A DNA stretch of 64,000 nucleotides from Psychromicrobium xiongbiense. Its GTDB lineage: Bacteria > Actinomycetota > Actinomycetes > Actinomycetales > Micrococcaceae. This document shows positions 28,980-38,528 of this stretch, piece by piece (position 1 is the first letter of the stretch; the number at the start of each line of letters is the position of its first letter). The translations under genes and the position numbers were made by a program. Location of the stretch: positions 124,001 to 188,000 of the forward strand of contig NZ_JASSZH010000024.1 of the NCBI RefSeq assembly GCF_030271165.1, read 5' to 3'. The notes beneath the pieces are model-generated. The model made no database searches. It had not been told where the DNA came from and saw only the letters and a program-made list of their open reading frames with translations.

Positions 28980-29047
28980 GTTTCGCGAACGAAAACGGGA
29001 AAAGCACCCGTAATCGCGGGTGCTTTTCCCGTTTTCGTTCGCGAAAC
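28980..29047 (-). repeat. 31-bp-arm palindrome B, downstream of hpt
   Basis: Arms 28980-29010 and 29017-29047 are exact complements around a 6-nt loop. The core AAAGCACCCG/CGGGTGCTTT and the flank GCGAACG match palindrome A, with differences mirrored in both arms. It starts 10 nt after the hpt stop and can terminate hpt. Confidence 0.85.
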
Positions 29048-29057
29048 TGCCGGAAGC

Positions 29058-29609
29058 TTATTCGTAGACGTGCGGCGCCAGGGTTCCGACGAAATCGAGG
29101 TTGCGGTACTTCTCCGCAAAATCCAGGCCGTAGCCCACCACGAATTCATTGGGGATGTCGTACCCGACGTACCGGACATCGATCTCCACCTTGGCGGCCT
29201 CCGGCTTCCGCAGCAGCGTGCAGATCTCCACCGAGGCCGGCCCACGGGACATCAGATTGGCCCGCAGCCAGGAGAGCGTGAGCCCGGAGTCGATGATGTC
29301 CTCCACAATGAGCACATGCTTGCCCATCAGGTCCGTCTCCAGATCCTTCAGAATCCGCACCACACCGGAGGATTGTGTGCCGGAGCCGTAAGAGGACACC
29401 GCCATCCAGTCCATGGTGACGTGGCTGTGCAGCGCGCGGGCCAGATCCGCCATCACCATGACGGCACCCTTGAGAACACCCACAAGCAGCACCTCGCGGT
29501 CCGCGTAATCGGCGTCGATCTGGGCGGCGAGCTCAACGATCCGCCCCTGAATTTGTTCCTTGGTGTAGAGAACGTGCTTAAGGTCGGCTTCGACGTCGTG
29601 GGAATCCAC
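29058..29609 (-). CDS. hpt: Hypoxanthine phosphoribosyltransferase
   Basis: Hpt salvages hypoxanthine and guanine to IMP and GMP using PRPP. The 183-aa protein carries [18 protein letters not shown], the PRPP-binding loop [17 protein letters not shown], and the base-binding C-terminus [19 protein letters not shown]. The start is GTG at 29609 with AGGAG 6 nt upstream. It follows tilS by about 30 bp on the same strand; tilS-hpt-ftsH is a widespread order, here interrupted after hpt. Confidence 0.95.
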   Translation of the reverse strand: MDSHDVEADLKHVLYTKEQIQGRIVELAAQIDADYADREVLLVGVLKGAVMVMADLARALHSHVTMDWMAVSSYGSGTQSSGVVRILKDLETDLMGKHVLIVEDIIDSGLTLSWLRANLMSRGPASVEICTLLRKPEAAKVEIDVRYVGYDIPNEFVVGYGLDFAEKYRNLDFVGTLAPHVYE

Positions 29610-29641
29610 CCGTTGCTCCTGACTGCGCCACTTCTGGTGGG

Positions 29642-30811
29642 CTAGCGGTGTCGTTTCAGGACTAGTTTTCCATAGTTTTGACCCGCTGACCGCGAGATCC
29701 GGTACGCAGAGACTCCGCCCTCCAACTGAATCGGTCCGGCGGAGCCGCGGCGCTGCAGCAGCGATTCGGCAGCCAGGAGCCTTTCGTAACTGGGCTGGGC
29801 ACCCCCCAGACGCACGACGCCGATCGCCAACACTCGCTGCCTCAGTGCGGCAGGGAGCCGGTTCAGGGCTGCCTCCGGAAGCAGCAACTGCCCGGGATGC
29901 TGACTCGGGTCCGCCGGAACTTCTGGAAACTCCACCATCGCTTCAAATTTCGCGGCAGCCAGCTCATCAAGATACTCGGCGTCCTGAGCCAGAATCGCCG
30001 CACTGCGGGCCAGCGAGGGCGCCACCCCAGGCCCCAATTGACGTTCGAGCACCGGTAACACCAGATTCCTGGCCCGGGACCGGGCAAAACGTGCATCACG
30101 ATTACTCGGATCATGCCAGGGTTCGAGCCCTTCCCCCCGGCACAGCTCCTCCGTCCCGGCCCGCCGGAGCGTCAGAAAAGGCCGCAGGAGTTCCACACCG
30201 GCAGCCTCAACAGCATCCCCGGCAGCGGGCTCCCGCAATAGCCGCCGCGCGGGCATCCCGGCCAGAGACCGGGTCCCGGAGCCCCGCGCCAGGCCCAGGA
30301 GCACCTGCTCCGCCTGGTCATCGAGAGTATGCCCGAGCAGCACCGCCCGTGCTCCGGATTCCCGCGCAGCAGCCGCAAAGGCCGCGTACCGGGCCTGCCG
30401 CGCCGCCGCTTCCGGGCCGCCGTCGTCCGCCACCTGGACCGTGCGCACCAGCACGGGATCCAGGCCCAGACCCGTCAGGACGTGCGCGGTGTGGGCAGCC
30501 ACCTCGGCACTGCCCTCCTGCAGGCCGTGATCCACCACCACAGCACCCACCCGGACGATTCCGCGATGGCCATTGCCGCGATGGCCGAAGAATGCCGTCA
30601 CAGCGGCGAGTGCCAGAGAATCGGGCCCACCGCTGCAGGCGACCAGGATCAGATCCTGGTGATTCAGGGGCGGTTCAAGCCCATCCAGGGCCTTGCGGAC
30701 CAGTTGTCTCGCCTGCCCCATCCGCGGTTTCAGCCGAGGCCTGGGCCCGTCCGAGGCCAGGGAGCCCGGGCCGGAACCCGGCAAGCCAGAGCCCACCAAA
30801 CCAGAGCCCAC
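29642..30811 (-). CDS. tilS: tRNA(Ile)-lysidine synthase TilS
   Basis: TilS modifies the CAU anticodon of a tRNA-Ile to lysidine. The PP-loop motif reads [14 protein letters not shown], followed by [11 protein letters not shown] and [21 protein letters not shown]. The 389-aa frame starts at GTG 30811, 4 nt after the metalloprotease stop. Its first 30 residues are a Gly/Ser/Pro low-complexity stretch built on repeated GSGL-type units, so a start at the ATG at 30721 (MGQARQL) is also possible. The C-terminal substrate-binding domain is shorter than in E. coli, as usual in Actinobacteria. Confidence 0.9.
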   Translation of the reverse strand: MGSGLVGSGLPGSGPGSLASDGPRPRLKPRMGQARQLVRKALDGLEPPLNHQDLILVACSGGPDSLALAAVTAFFGHRGNGHRGIVRVGAVVVDHGLQEGSAEVAAHTAHVLTGLGLDPVLVRTVQVADDGGPEAAARQARYAAFAAAARESGARAVLLGHTLDDQAEQVLLGLARGSGTRSLAGMPARRLLREPAAGDAVEAAGVELLRPFLTLRRAGTEELCRGEGLEPWHDPSNRDARFARSRARNLVLPVLERQLGPGVAPSLARSAAILAQDAEYLDELAAAKFEAMVEFPEVPADPSQHPGQLLLPEAALNRLPAALRQRVLAIGVVRLGGAQPSYERLLAAESLLQRRGSAGPIQLEGGVSAYRISRSAGQNYGKLVLKRHR

Positions 30812-30814
30812 GGC

Positions 30815-31924
30815 TCAGAAACCCATGCGGGCGGTCCACAGCGCCGGCGCGTGGATCTCTTCCTCGGTGGGCAGATTACTGGCGCGCAGCCATACGGCGT
30901 TGAACCCGTCCATGCCGACCTCATCCACCACGGCACGGACAAACCGGGCACCATCGGTGTACTGGCGCATTTTGGCGTCCAGACCCAGCAACTTGCGCAT
31001 GAACTTCTCCAGCGGGCTGCGGTCCTTGCCCCGGGCGTTGAAACGCTGCCGGATGGTGCGCACGGTGGGCACGATCGAGGAATCCACCGCATCCATCACC
31101 ACGTTCGCGTGACCCTCGAGCAGACTCATGACGGCGGTCAGCCGGGACAGCGAGGCTTTCTCCTCCGGTGCCTCGAACAGGTCGATCAGCCCGGAGCCAC
31201 CATTCGATGCCGCACCTGGACCCTCGGCGGTCAGCCCGCGCACCGCAGCACCCAGCCGCTCGCCCAGGGTGTCCATATTGCCCAGCAGGAGTCCGCCGAG
31301 TTGGTCGATTTCCGCCAGAAGATACTCCCGGAGCCAGGGGGCTGCGGCAAACTGCACCCGGTGCGTCTGTTCGTGCAGGCAGACCCAGAGACGGAAATCC
31401 TCCGGATCCACCGAAAGTTCCTGTTCCACGGTGAGGATGTTGGGAGCCACCAGCAGCAGCCTTCCAGCACCCGGAATGCCCGCCGAGCCAGCGCCCGGGC
31501 CAAGTGGGGCAAAGGGATCGTACTGGCCCAGCACCTTGGACGACAGGAATGCCAGCACCCCGCCGAGCTGAGCACCGGTCAGCGTTCCACTGACCTTCCG
31601 GGAAGCTGTGGAGAGCTGATTCTGCTCGCGGGCCTTCTCCTCCACCCGGGCCAGTGTGGAGCCGAGCATCACGGCAAAACCCTGAGTGTTCGCCTTCGCC
31701 CAGCCGGCCCGGTCCACAATCAGCACCTGAGAATCGCGCAGATCGGCGGCTGCCTGCAAGCCCGTGATCTGGTGGACATGAGGCACCGCGCGGTCCGCCA
31801 TCTCGCGGAGGCTGGTCACCGCATGGCGGATCTGCTCGGGGCGCATCTGCGGGCCCGCAGGGGCCAATCGGGCGGCCGTCGTCGCCGCAAGGTCCCATTT
31901 CACCAGGCTCTGCTGTCCACTCAC
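30815..31924 (-). CDS. Zinc-dependent metalloprotease, DUF2342 (F420-biosynthesis-associated type)
   Basis: A 369-aa protein of the actinobacterial DUF2342 family, annotated elsewhere as zinc-dependent metalloprotease or coenzyme F420 biosynthesis-associated protein. The HExxH-like site reads WVCLHEQTHRVQF. A distal Glu in SLLEGHANVVMDAVD is a likely third ligand. There is no signal peptide, so it is cytoplasmic. Its true substrate is unknown. It sits directly before tilS and after dacB, the standard order in this group. The start is a GTG at 31924 next to GGGGGA. Confidence 0.85.
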   Translation of the reverse strand: MSGQQSLVKWDLAATTAARLAPAGPQMRPEQIRHAVTSLREMADRAVPHVHQITGLQAAADLRDSQVLIVDRAGWAKANTQGFAVMLGSTLARVEEKAREQNQLSTASRKVSGTLTGAQLGGVLAFLSSKVLGQYDPFAPLGPGAGSAGIPGAGRLLLVAPNILTVEQELSVDPEDFRLWVCLHEQTHRVQFAAAPWLREYLLAEIDQLGGLLLGNMDTLGERLGAAVRGLTAEGPGAASNGGSGLIDLFEAPEEKASLSRLTAVMSLLEGHANVVMDAVDSSIVPTVRTIRQRFNARGKDRSPLEKFMRKLLGLDAKMRQYTDGARFVRAVVDEVGMDGFNAVWLRASNLPTEEEIHAPALWTARMGF

Positions 31925-32014
31925 TCCCCCATCACATCACACTGATCAGACGGTGAGGCGGCTGCTCGCTACCAGCGCAACGAGGATCAGCCCAACGAGT
32001 CAGCAGCCAGCGCC

Positions 32015-33439
32015 TCAGCGACAGCCGCACGCGGCCAGCACGGTCGCGGCCTTATCGAGCACCGGCTGGGCGGTTTTAGCCCCGGCCGTGATGTCATTGG
32101 CCACCAGTGAGAAGACCAGCAGTCTGCCGTCGGCATCAACCACGGTCCCGGACAGCGCAGAGACGGTGTTGAGCGTGCCCGTCTTGGCCCGCACCAGCCC
32201 CGCCGCGGCACCCGTGCTGGGCCCGTCATAGCGGGTTTCCAGAGTGCCGTTCAGTCCCGCGATCGGCAGACCCGCCACAGCAAACCGGAGCCTGGGGTCC
32301 GATCCCTGGGCCAGCTGCCGCAGCAATGCCGCCAGCTGCGCCGGGCTCACCCGGTCTCCACCGGAGAGCCCGCTGTTGTCCGTGATGACCAGCCCCGCAG
32401 AAGGGACGCCCAAGGAGGTGGCGGTGGTCATCGTGAGCTTGGTGGCGGCGTCAAAGCTGCCCGGTTGCCCCGAGGCCATCGCGGCCATCCGGGCCAGAAC
32501 CTCGGCCACATAATTATCGGAGTTGGTCAGCATATAACCGACCTGCTCAGCAACGGTCGCCGAATCCACGGAGGCCAGCACGGTTCCGCCAGCCGGGGCG
32601 CTGGAGCCGGAACTGCCGGAACCAACCCGAGCGACGGCGCCATCGACCGTCACGCCCTGAGCCTTCAGCGCCTGGGCAAAGACCTGCGCTGCGGTGAGGG
32701 CGGCATCCTGTGGGCGGCCCAGTCCACTCCCCGGAACAGCCAGTGCGCTGTGCAGGGCGAGTGGGTAGATCGGCGCGATTTCCCCTGCGTCAATATCGCC
32801 CTGTTCCCAGGCGGAACTCAGCGTGGGCCCGCTGAACAACGAGTCGTCGAGCAGCAGTCTGACCGATTTTTTGGGGTTCTTGGCCAGCTCCGCCGCGGTC
32901 TGCTGGGCCAGGGTGGCCAGCCCGGCCCGGCCGTCGATGGCGGACGGATCGGAGGCCTGCTCGCCCAGCAGGGCGTCGCCCCCGGCCACCAGGGTCAGCG
33001 TCGAGCCGTCAGCGGAGCGCTTGACAAAGGTGCTGAACCGGGACTGGGGGTCCATCGTGCTGAGCACCGCCGCCGCGGTGAAGAGTTTCAGATTGGATCC
33101 CGGGATGATCGCCGTGCTGGCCTGCCGGTCAAAGAGCACGGTGCCGGTCGCGGCATCCAGAACCTGCCCGGAGTAGCTGCCACCGGAGACGCTGAGAATG
33201 GGGGTCAACGCTGCGCTCAGCGCCGAGGTTGCTGGCAGCGGAGCTTGCGTGCCGGTCTGTCCGAGCAGGGACACGCCTGCCAGTGTCGGGGGGAGCTTCT
33301 GCGCCGCGGGAAGATTCGCGGTTGCCGGGGCCGGTGGGGGCACCAGCGCCGGGACCATCCGGACGCCGAAGGGAACTACCAGCGCTGCGACGGTGACGCT
33401 GAGCAACCCGACCTGGAGGAGGCGGGTCGATCTGCGCAT
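32015..33439 (-). CDS. dacB: D-alanyl-D-alanine carboxypeptidase / endopeptidase (PBP4, S13 family)
   Basis: PBP4 trims peptidoglycan peptides outside the membrane. The 474-aa protein has an N-terminal signal or anchor helix (about 8-26) and an Ala/Pro linker. The S13 motifs are SNLK (Ser115 nucleophile, in [10 protein letters not shown]), SDN in the [10 protein letters not shown] region, and KTG in [13 protein letters not shown]. Length fits the family. It opens a run with the metalloprotease, tilS and hpt. The ribosome binding site GGAG is about 8 nt before the ATG. It is divergent from ppa. Confidence 0.93.
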   Translation of the reverse strand: MRRSTRLLQVGLLSVTVAALVVPFGVRMVPALVPPPAPATANLPAAQKLPPTLAGVSLLGQTGTQAPLPATSALSAALTPILSVSGGSYSGQVLDAATGTVLFDRQASTAIIPGSNLKLFTAAAVLSTMDPQSRFSTFVKRSADGSTLTLVAGGDALLGEQASDPSAIDGRAGLATLAQQTAAELAKNPKKSVRLLLDDSLFSGPTLSSAWEQGDIDAGEIAPIYPLALHSALAVPGSGLGRPQDAALTAAQVFAQALKAQGVTVDGAVARVGSGSSGSSAPAGGTVLASVDSATVAEQVGYMLTNSDNYVAEVLARMAAMASGQPGSFDAATKLTMTTATSLGVPSAGLVITDNSGLSGGDRVSPAQLAALLRQLAQGSDPRLRFAVAGLPIAGLNGTLETRYDGPSTGAAAGLVRAKTGTLNTVSALSGTVVDADGRLLVFSLVANDITAGAKTAQPVLDKAATVLAACGCR

Positions 33440-33634
33440 AGGAGTACTCCGTTAAAAGTCATGGGGCGGGTGAGTGGCGATGCCGATATTTCGGGACAAA
33501 TGTGGGGCACCACGGCGGACGCCTATATCCTCAATAGTAATCGGAGCGCGTGCTCCGAAAGAATCGCTGTGCCCGCACTGCGGCCCCTGTCTGGCAGCCG
33601 TCCGGGCAGTCACGGGCCAACTGAAGGAGTAACC

Positions 33635-34120
33635 ATGAAGCACGATGTGACGATCGAAATCCCGCGCGGCTCGCGGGTCAAGTACGAGGTGGATCACGAG
33701 ACCGGACGCGTCCGCCTGGACCGGGTGCTCTTCACCTCCATGCAGTACCCCACGCACTACGGCTTCTTCGACAACACCCTCGGCGAGGACGGCGATCCGC
33801 TGGACGCGCTGGTGTTCTACCCGGATGTTGACCTGTTCCCCGGCATCGTCATGGAGGCCCGCCCGATCGCCATCTTCAACATGGAAGACGAGTCCGGTGG
33901 AGACGCCAAGCTGGTGTGCGTCCCGGCGGACAAGCGCTTTGACCACCTGCAGGAAGCCTCAGATCTGGACGAGTGGCTGGTGAAGGAGATCGAGCACTTC
34001 TTCACCACCTATAAAGACCTGGAGCCGGGCAAGTGGGTCAAGCCGGCCGGCTGGGCAGACCGTGCGGCCGCCGAGGCAGAGTTGCAGGCCTCGATCGAAC
34101 GGTTCGGCGCCGGGCACTGA
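33635..34120 (+). CDS. ppa: Inorganic pyrophosphatase
   Basis: Family I pyrophosphatase that hydrolyses PPi in the cytoplasm. The 161-aa protein shows the substrate lysine and arginine early ([14 protein letters not shown]), YPTHYGFF, and the metal site [10 protein letters not shown]. Additional conserved text is [10 protein letters not shown] and [17 protein letters not shown] lies 5 nt before the ATG at 33635. The open frame upstream of this start is antisense to dacB and not coding. It is convergent with a HAD gene and closed by the 30-bp hairpin at 34137-34197. Confidence 0.96.
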   Translation: MKHDVTIEIPRGSRVKYEVDHETGRVRLDRVLFTSMQYPTHYGFFDNTLGEDGDPLDALVFYPDVDLFPGIVMEARPIAIFNMEDESGGDAKLVCVPADKRFDHLQEASDLDEWLVKEIEHFFTTYKDLEPGKWVKPAGWADRAAAEAELQASIERFGAGH

Positions 34121-34136
34121 CGCCCAGTTGAACTCC

Positions 34137-34197
34137 CGCGAGTGGTGAGATGATGCCCCTAAACCGACGGTTTAGGGGCATCATCTCACCACTCGCG
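34137..34197. terminator. 30-bp-arm hairpin between ppa and the HAD gene
   Basis: Arms 34137-34166 and 34168-34197 are exact complements with a single central base. It lies 16 nt after ppa and 15 nt after the convergent HAD stop, so it can serve both. At 61 bp it is one of the longest perfect palindromes here, and has no U-tract. Confidence 0.8.
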
Positions 34198-34212
34198 CGG
34201 GTTAAAGGCGGG

Positions 34213-35097
34213 TTAGATCAGGCTTCGCAGCACCCGGGCCGCGCCGTCGTCATAGACGGAGGCGGTGACCTCTGAGGCCACTTCCCGGACGCCATCGGGC
34301 GCCTGACCCATGGCCACCCCGCGCCCGGCCCAGCGGAGCATCTCGACATCGTTGAATCCATCGCCGATGGCGACCGTGTCCTCAGGCGCGATGCCCATGG
34401 ACCGCCGCAGCGCCTCCAGCGCGGTGGCCTTAGTGACGCCTTCCGCGGCGATGTCCAGCCAGGAGGACCAGCCCACCGAGTAGGTCACGCCGTGCAGGCC
34501 CACGCCACGAACGGCCAGTTCAAACTCGTCCAGCGGCACCTCGCGGCTGTGCACCACCACGCGCACCGCCTCGGTGCTGAGCAGATCCTCAAAGTTCACC
34601 GCCTGAGCCTCGATGCCGAAGCTGGCGTCCTGGAAGCTGCTCGTGGAGAGGAAGGCGCCGGTGGCGGTTTCCACGGCGAACATCGCCTCGGGCAGCGTGG
34701 CGCGCAGGGCACTCAGTGCGGTGGCAGGAGTAAAGGTGGCCCGATGTAGCACCTCGTAGCCGGGCTCGCGCGAAGAATCCAGCCGTACAGTCACCCCACC
34801 GTTGCAGCTCACGGCGTGCCCGTCGCCGAGGCCGAGCAGTTTCACCACGGGCAGCGTGGCACCCAGCGAGCGCCCGGTAGCGATGATCAGGCGGTGGCCG
34901 GCACTGGCGGCATTACGTGCCGCCTCCCGGACCGCATCACTCATCGTGCCGTCGTGATCCACCAGCGTGCCGTCCACGTCGAGAGCCACAAGCTTGGTGC
35001 CCTGGCGGGTGGTGTTCCGGGTGGCCTGCAGGGCTGAAGGGGTCCGGTCATCGATGCCGGGGACTGCGGAGGCAGTCGTCTCAATCAATTCAGTCAT
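34213..35097 (-). CDS. HAD-superfamily hydrolase, Cof/type IIB phosphatase
   Basis: A 294-aa cytoplasmic phosphatase of the Cof-like HAD family. Motif I reads LVALDVDGTLVD, motif II IIATGRS, and motif III/IV GDGFNDVEMLRWAG. The large C2-type cap lies in between. The substrate is unknown; relatives act on sugar phosphates or flavin and pyridoxal phosphates. The first ~30 residues before the DxDxT strand are probably disordered. On the minus strand it lies just downstream of the duplicated serS end (35204-35228), which suggests that serS once directly preceded it. Confidence 0.85.
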   Translation of the reverse strand: MTELIETTASAVPGIDDRTPSALQATRNTTRQGTKLVALDVDGTLVDHDGTMSDAVREAARNAASAGHRLIIATGRSLGATLPVVKLLGLGDGHAVSCNGGVTVRLDSSREPGYEVLHRATFTPATALSALRATLPEAMFAVETATGAFLSTSSFQDASFGIEAQAVNFEDLLSTEAVRVVVHSREVPLDEFELAVRGVGLHGVTYSVGWSSWLDIAAEGVTKATALEALRRSMGIAPEDTVAIGDGFNDVEMLRWAGRGVAMGQAPDGVREVASEVTASVYDDGAARVLRSLI

Positions 35098-35162
35098 GCT
35101 TCCAGTGAAGCAGACGCAGGTTCCCAGCCGGTCAACGGCGGCCTGCCTGAAGTGAACGATAC

Positions 35163-35201
35163 GTAAACATTCACACGGTCATCCCCAGTGTGAATGTTTA
35201 C
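35163..35201 (-). terminator. 14-bp hairpin after the ABC operon (probable ancestral serS terminator)
   Basis: GTAAACATTCACAC (35163-35176) pairs with 35188-35201 around an 11-nt loop. It now lies 26 nt downstream of the permease stop, immediately after the short duplicate of the serS 3' end. Confidence 0.65.
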
Positions 35202-35203
35202 CT

Positions 35204-35228
35204 GGCCTCAGATAACCTCCAGGCGCTC
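35204..35228. repeat. Direct repeat copy 1: duplicate of the serS 3' end
   Basis: This 25-bp stretch matches 41075-41099 at 24 positions, 21 of them contiguous. Read on the minus strand it encodes ERLEVI-stop, the exact SerRS C-terminus, detached from any serS gene. It overlaps the last two bases of the permease gene and marks the left edge of the accessory island. Confidence 0.85.
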
Positions 35229-36477
35229 AGCGAGCCAGCGCCTGCGCGGGGGTGATTCGGGTGGCCTTGAGGGCTGGCCACAGACCGGCGATGGCGCCCG
35301 CGGCCGTCCCGAAGCCAATGGCAAGTGGGATGCTCCACGGGTCCAGCACGGGAGCCCAGCGATTGGCGGCGGAGACCGCCACCACGACGACCAGACCGAC
35401 GAGCGAGCCGAGCAGGCCGCCAAAGGTGCCCAGGGCCGCGGTCTCGCCCAGCAGCTGGCCGAAGATGTCGATCCCGCGGGCGCCGAGCGCACGTCGAAGC
35501 CCGATCTCGGGTGCTCGGGTGACCACCCCGGTGGCGGCCGAGTTGCCGATGGACACGGCACCGACGATCAACGCGACGAGGCTGACCAGCAGGCTCAGGC
35601 TGGTCACCCCGGATTCGACCTGCTGCCGCAGCGACTTCAGGTCCGGTGGGGCCGTGACCATCACCGCGTTGACGTTCTGTGGCGAGATGGCCAGCGGCAC
35701 CTGCGCCCCCACCTGCGCGGCCGCGCCCGGCGCAGTCTGGATGAGGTAGCCCCGGTTCAGGCCCTGCCCGTCAAAGAGGCCGTATTTCGTCACCGTGTTG
35801 AGCGGCAGGATGATGCCACCGGAGAGTTCCGGCATGCGCTGAGTGTCCTGGTAGATGCCGATCACCGTAAAGCCGCGATCGCCCATGAAGATCGCGCTGC
35901 CCACACCGGCAATCCCGAGTTTGGTGGCCACCGCCTGGGAGAGCATGACAACAAAGTCACCGCGGGTATTGTGCCCCACATCAAAGGTTCGCCCTTGCGC
36001 CAGGGTGGGCTGTGTCGCGGTGACGGCCCCTTCATCCATGCCGAAGACGTCCACCAGCACGGGTGATTCGGTCTGGAATAGCAGGCGTTTGACCGAGACG
36101 GAGCTCGTCTTGCTGACCCTGCCGGAGGCCTCTACCCCACTGAGGGTTGCCACCTTGGCCGCGGCCTGTGGTGAGAACCAGGGCCGATCCGCCGTCGGGT
36201 CAGCGGAGATAGTGCTGGGTTCGGTAACCGTCACTTCGGTGGCGCGGCGTGCGTCGAAGGTGCTGGAAACCTGGTTACTCACAGTGCCGGTCAGACCCAG
36301 CGTCGCGATGAAGGCTGCGCAGCCCAGAAACGTCCCCGTCAGAGTCAGCAGCGAGCGGACCATGTGCCGGGTGACGGACAGCCAGGATTCCTGGATCAAG
36401 TCCCGCCAGGTGATTCTGGTCGGCGCGATGCCCAGTCGGCCCAGTTCTTGTCTCAACGCCGTCTTGTGGGCGGTCAT
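35227..36477 (-). CDS. ABC transporter permease, MacB/FtsX family
   Basis: A 416-aa permease with one transmembrane helix near residues 40-60, an extracytoplasmic MacB-type core domain of ~230 residues, and three C-terminal helices (about 285-310, 335-365 and 375-395). FtsX-type text such as LRRALGARGIDIFGQLLGE is present. MacB-like transporters work mechanically on extracytoplasmic peptides or lipoproteins and do not form a classical channel. It is the last gene of the fusion protein-ATPase-permease unit, starting 1-2 nt after the ATPase stop. Its own stop touches the serS-derived direct repeat. Confidence 0.88.
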   Translation of the reverse strand: MTAHKTALRQELGRLGIAPTRITWRDLIQESWLSVTRHMVRSLLTLTGTFLGCAAFIATLGLTGTVSNQVSSTFDARRATEVTVTEPSTISADPTADRPWFSPQAAAKVATLSGVEASGRVSKTSSVSVKRLLFQTESPVLVDVFGMDEGAVTATQPTLAQGRTFDVGHNTRGDFVVMLSQAVATKLGIAGVGSAIFMGDRGFTVIGIYQDTQRMPELSGGIILPLNTVTKYGLFDGQGLNRGYLIQTAPGAAAQVGAQVPLAISPQNVNAVMVTAPPDLKSLRQQVESGVTSLSLLVSLVALIVGAVSIGNSAATGVVTRAPEIGLRRALGARGIDIFGQLLGETAALGTFGGLLGSLVGLVVVVAVSAANRWAPVLDPWSIPLAIGFGTAAGAIAGLWPALKATRITPAQALAR

Positions 36478-36478
36478 C

Positions 36479-37186
36479 TCAGTGCCCCACCGCTGGGCTC
36501 AGACCGTCGCGAGCATCCTCGGTGACCAGACCGTCACGCACCGTAAGCTGCCGCCCGGCCCGGGCTGCGAGATCGTGGTCGTGCGTGACCAGCACCACCG
36601 TGATGCCTTCCCCGTTGAGCGTGTCCAGCAGTTCCATCACCCGCGCCGAGTTGGCGGTGTCCAGGTTGCCCGTGGGTTCGTCGCAGAAGAGTACGTCCGG
36701 TTCGGCTGCTATGGCGCGGGCAATGGCGGCGCGCTGCCGCTCCCCACCGGAGAGTTCCCGCGGGTCGGCAAAGGCGCGGTGGCCCAGACCCAGGAACTCC
36801 AGGCTGTCGAAGGCCCGCTGTCGGCGCCGTTTGGGTGGAACCCGCACGTACATCATGGACAGTTCAATGTTTTCCACCACGGTGCGTCCGGGCAGCAGGT
36901 GAAAGGCCTGAAAGACAAAGCCGAAGGCGTGCCCGCGGGCCATTCCGCGCAGGTGATCCGGCGCATCGGCCAGCTCAACACCCATCAGCCGGTAGCTACC
37001 TGCGGTGGCGGTGTCGAGTAGTCCCAGCATGTTCAGCAGGGTGGACTTGCCGGAACCTGATGGACCCACGATGGCGAGGTAGTCGCCACGCTGAAGGGCC
37101 AGGTCCGTGGGCAGCAGCGCGTGGACCGGCACCGCGCCCGGGTAGGTTTTGGCCAGACCCGTCAACTCAATCAGCGGCTCAGCCAT
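36479..37186 (-). CDS. ABC transporter ATP-binding protein, MacB/LolD type
   Basis: A 235-aa ATPase with Walker A GPSGSGKST, the Q-loop region FGFVFQAFHLLPG, signature LSGGERQRAAIARA, Walker B with DEPTGNLD, and H-switch VTHDHD. FQAFHLL and DEPTGNLD are typical of MacB/LolD/FtsE-like systems that partner FtsX-fold permeases. It energises the permease downstream. Its start overlaps the fusion-protein gene by 8 nt. Confidence 0.93.
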   Translation of the reverse strand: MAEPLIELTGLAKTYPGAVPVHALLPTDLALQRGDYLAIVGPSGSGKSTLLNMLGLLDTATAGSYRLMGVELADAPDHLRGMARGHAFGFVFQAFHLLPGRTVVENIELSMMYVRVPPKRRRQRAFDSLEFLGLGHRAFADPRELSGGERQRAAIARAIAAEPDVLFCDEPTGNLDTANSARVMELLDTLNGEGITVVLVTHDHDLAARAGRQLTVRDGLVTEDARDGLSPAVGH

Positions 37187-38528
37187 GAAGGCCTACGACG
37201 ACCTCAGAGCCGTCCACCACGGCGTTGGCTTCGCCCGGGGTGATTTCCGCCCAGCCGTCCACCACCTGGCCCACGGTCACAGTGACATTCTTGAAGGCTG
37301 GTGTGGCACTTCCTTGACCGTTTCCAGAGGCCTGCACCCGGACGAAGGTGCTGCCGTCCGTGTTGGAGAAAATGGCGGTGATGGGTACGGCCAGTACCGG
37401 GGTGGCTTTTCCGCCGATGGTCAACGTGATCTTGAGGGTGGTGCCGCCCGGCGTGACCGGCTGCGTGGAGGCCTGGTCCTGGAAGGTGAAATCGAGCCTG
37501 TTGCCTTTGCCCAGCCCGGGAACATCCGTGGTGTCTTTACCCACGGCGCTCACCACGAGGGGGACACCGGCGGCGCCGGGCTGCGGCTCCAGCACGGCAG
37601 CATTGCCTGCTTTGATCAGGGCGGCTTTGTCCGGGGTGACCGCGCCCAGCACGGTGTTGACCCCGCCGTTGAGGAGCATCAACACCGTATCTGCGGCCAT
37701 CTTGCTTCCGACAGCCACCTTGAGTTCGGTGACAGCAGCGGACGATGCCGGGAGCGGAAGGACGGCGGCCGCTGGCAGATAGGTGTGGAGTACAGGGGTG
37801 GTTCCACCGGAGGTGGTGGATCCGCTGGTCCCGCTGGGCGCCTGTACACCGCCTTTAGCGCCCTGCGCCTGCCCTGCCGGTGTTTGAGCTGCGGGGGCCT
37901 GGGCTGTGGGGGCTTGCGGTGCGGCAGCCTGTGGGGCCTTGTACCCGCGGTCCTTATAGAACTGGCGCAGCCCGGCCTGGGTGCTGGCGTCAAAGACTCC
38001 GGTGCCGGACTGTTGGTAGCCCAGCCCGGCCAGGGATTTTTGCAGTTGCACCACGTCTGGGCCACTGAGCCCGTCGGTCAGGTCACGGTAGGCGGGGAAG
38101 GGCCAGGTGAGGGCGAAAACCGGGTCCCCGTTGACCTCCAGTGCCACATCTCCGTCATTGATGGTGCTGCCACTGCCCAGCGGGGCATTGGTCACGTACC
38201 CAGCTTTGGCGATCAGCGCGTCGCTGGGCTTGAGTGGGGTGCTGGGGCCGGCCACGACGGCGCCGCGCAGCACTATCTGACTGGCCAGTGACTTGACCTG
38301 CGCTTTGGCGGTCACTTCTTTGGGTGGCGGAGGCAGCGCTTCCGCTGCGGCCTGACTGGGCGATTTGAGTGCGGGAAGCACTACCCAGGCCACCAGGAAG
38401 CAGGCCAGCACCACGATGACGACCACCCCGCCGATCCACCAACCCCGCCCGCGGCGTGGCCGCTGGCGGGTAGGTGCAGACTGCTCCGGCACGTCCGTAG
38501 CCTGTACTGGCTCGAGGTCCACCGACAC
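37179..38528 (-). CDS. Membrane fusion protein (HlyD/MacA-like) with peptidoglycan-binding domain
   Basis: A 449-aa single-pass membrane protein (helix about 30-52). The first beta/lipoyl-like part is interrupted by a peptidoglycan-binding type 1 domain (about 150-195: GLSGPDVVQLQKSLAGLGYQ, then TQAGLRQFYKDRGY). A Gln/Pro/Ala/Gly-rich linker (about 200-245) follows. The C-terminal half returns to MacA-like beta domains. In monoderms such adaptors couple MacB-type ABC pumps to the wall. The GTG start overlaps the stop of the lipoprotein gene by one base (TAGTG), so the two are translationally coupled. Confidence 0.85.
   Translation of the reverse strand: MSVDLEPVQATDVPEQSAPTRQRPRRGRGWWIGGVVVIVVLACFLVAWVVLPALKSPSQAAAEALPPPPKEVTAKAQVKSLASQIVLRGAVVAGPSTPLKPSDALIAKAGYVTNAPLGSGSTINDGDVALEVNGDPVFALTWPFPAYRDLTDGLSGPDVVQLQKSLAGLGYQQSGTGVFDASTQAGLRQFYKDRGYKAPQAAAPQAPTAQAPAAQTPAGQAQGAKGGVQAPSGTSGSTTSGGTTPVLHTYLPAAAVLPLPASSAAVTELKVAVGSKMAADTVLMLLNGGVNTVLGAVTPDKAALIKAGNAAVLEPQPGAAGVPLVVSAVGKDTTDVPGLGKGNRLDFTFQDQASTQPVTPGGTTLKITLTIGGKATPVLAVPITAIFSNTDGSTFVRVQASGNGQGSATPAFKNVTVTVGQVVDGWAEITPGEANAVVDGSEVVVGLHG

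Noticed and set aside
30329..31945. 538-codon plus-strand frame opposite tilS and the metalloprotease
   Set aside because: No recognisable domain; both minus-strand genes have catalytic motifs in frame.
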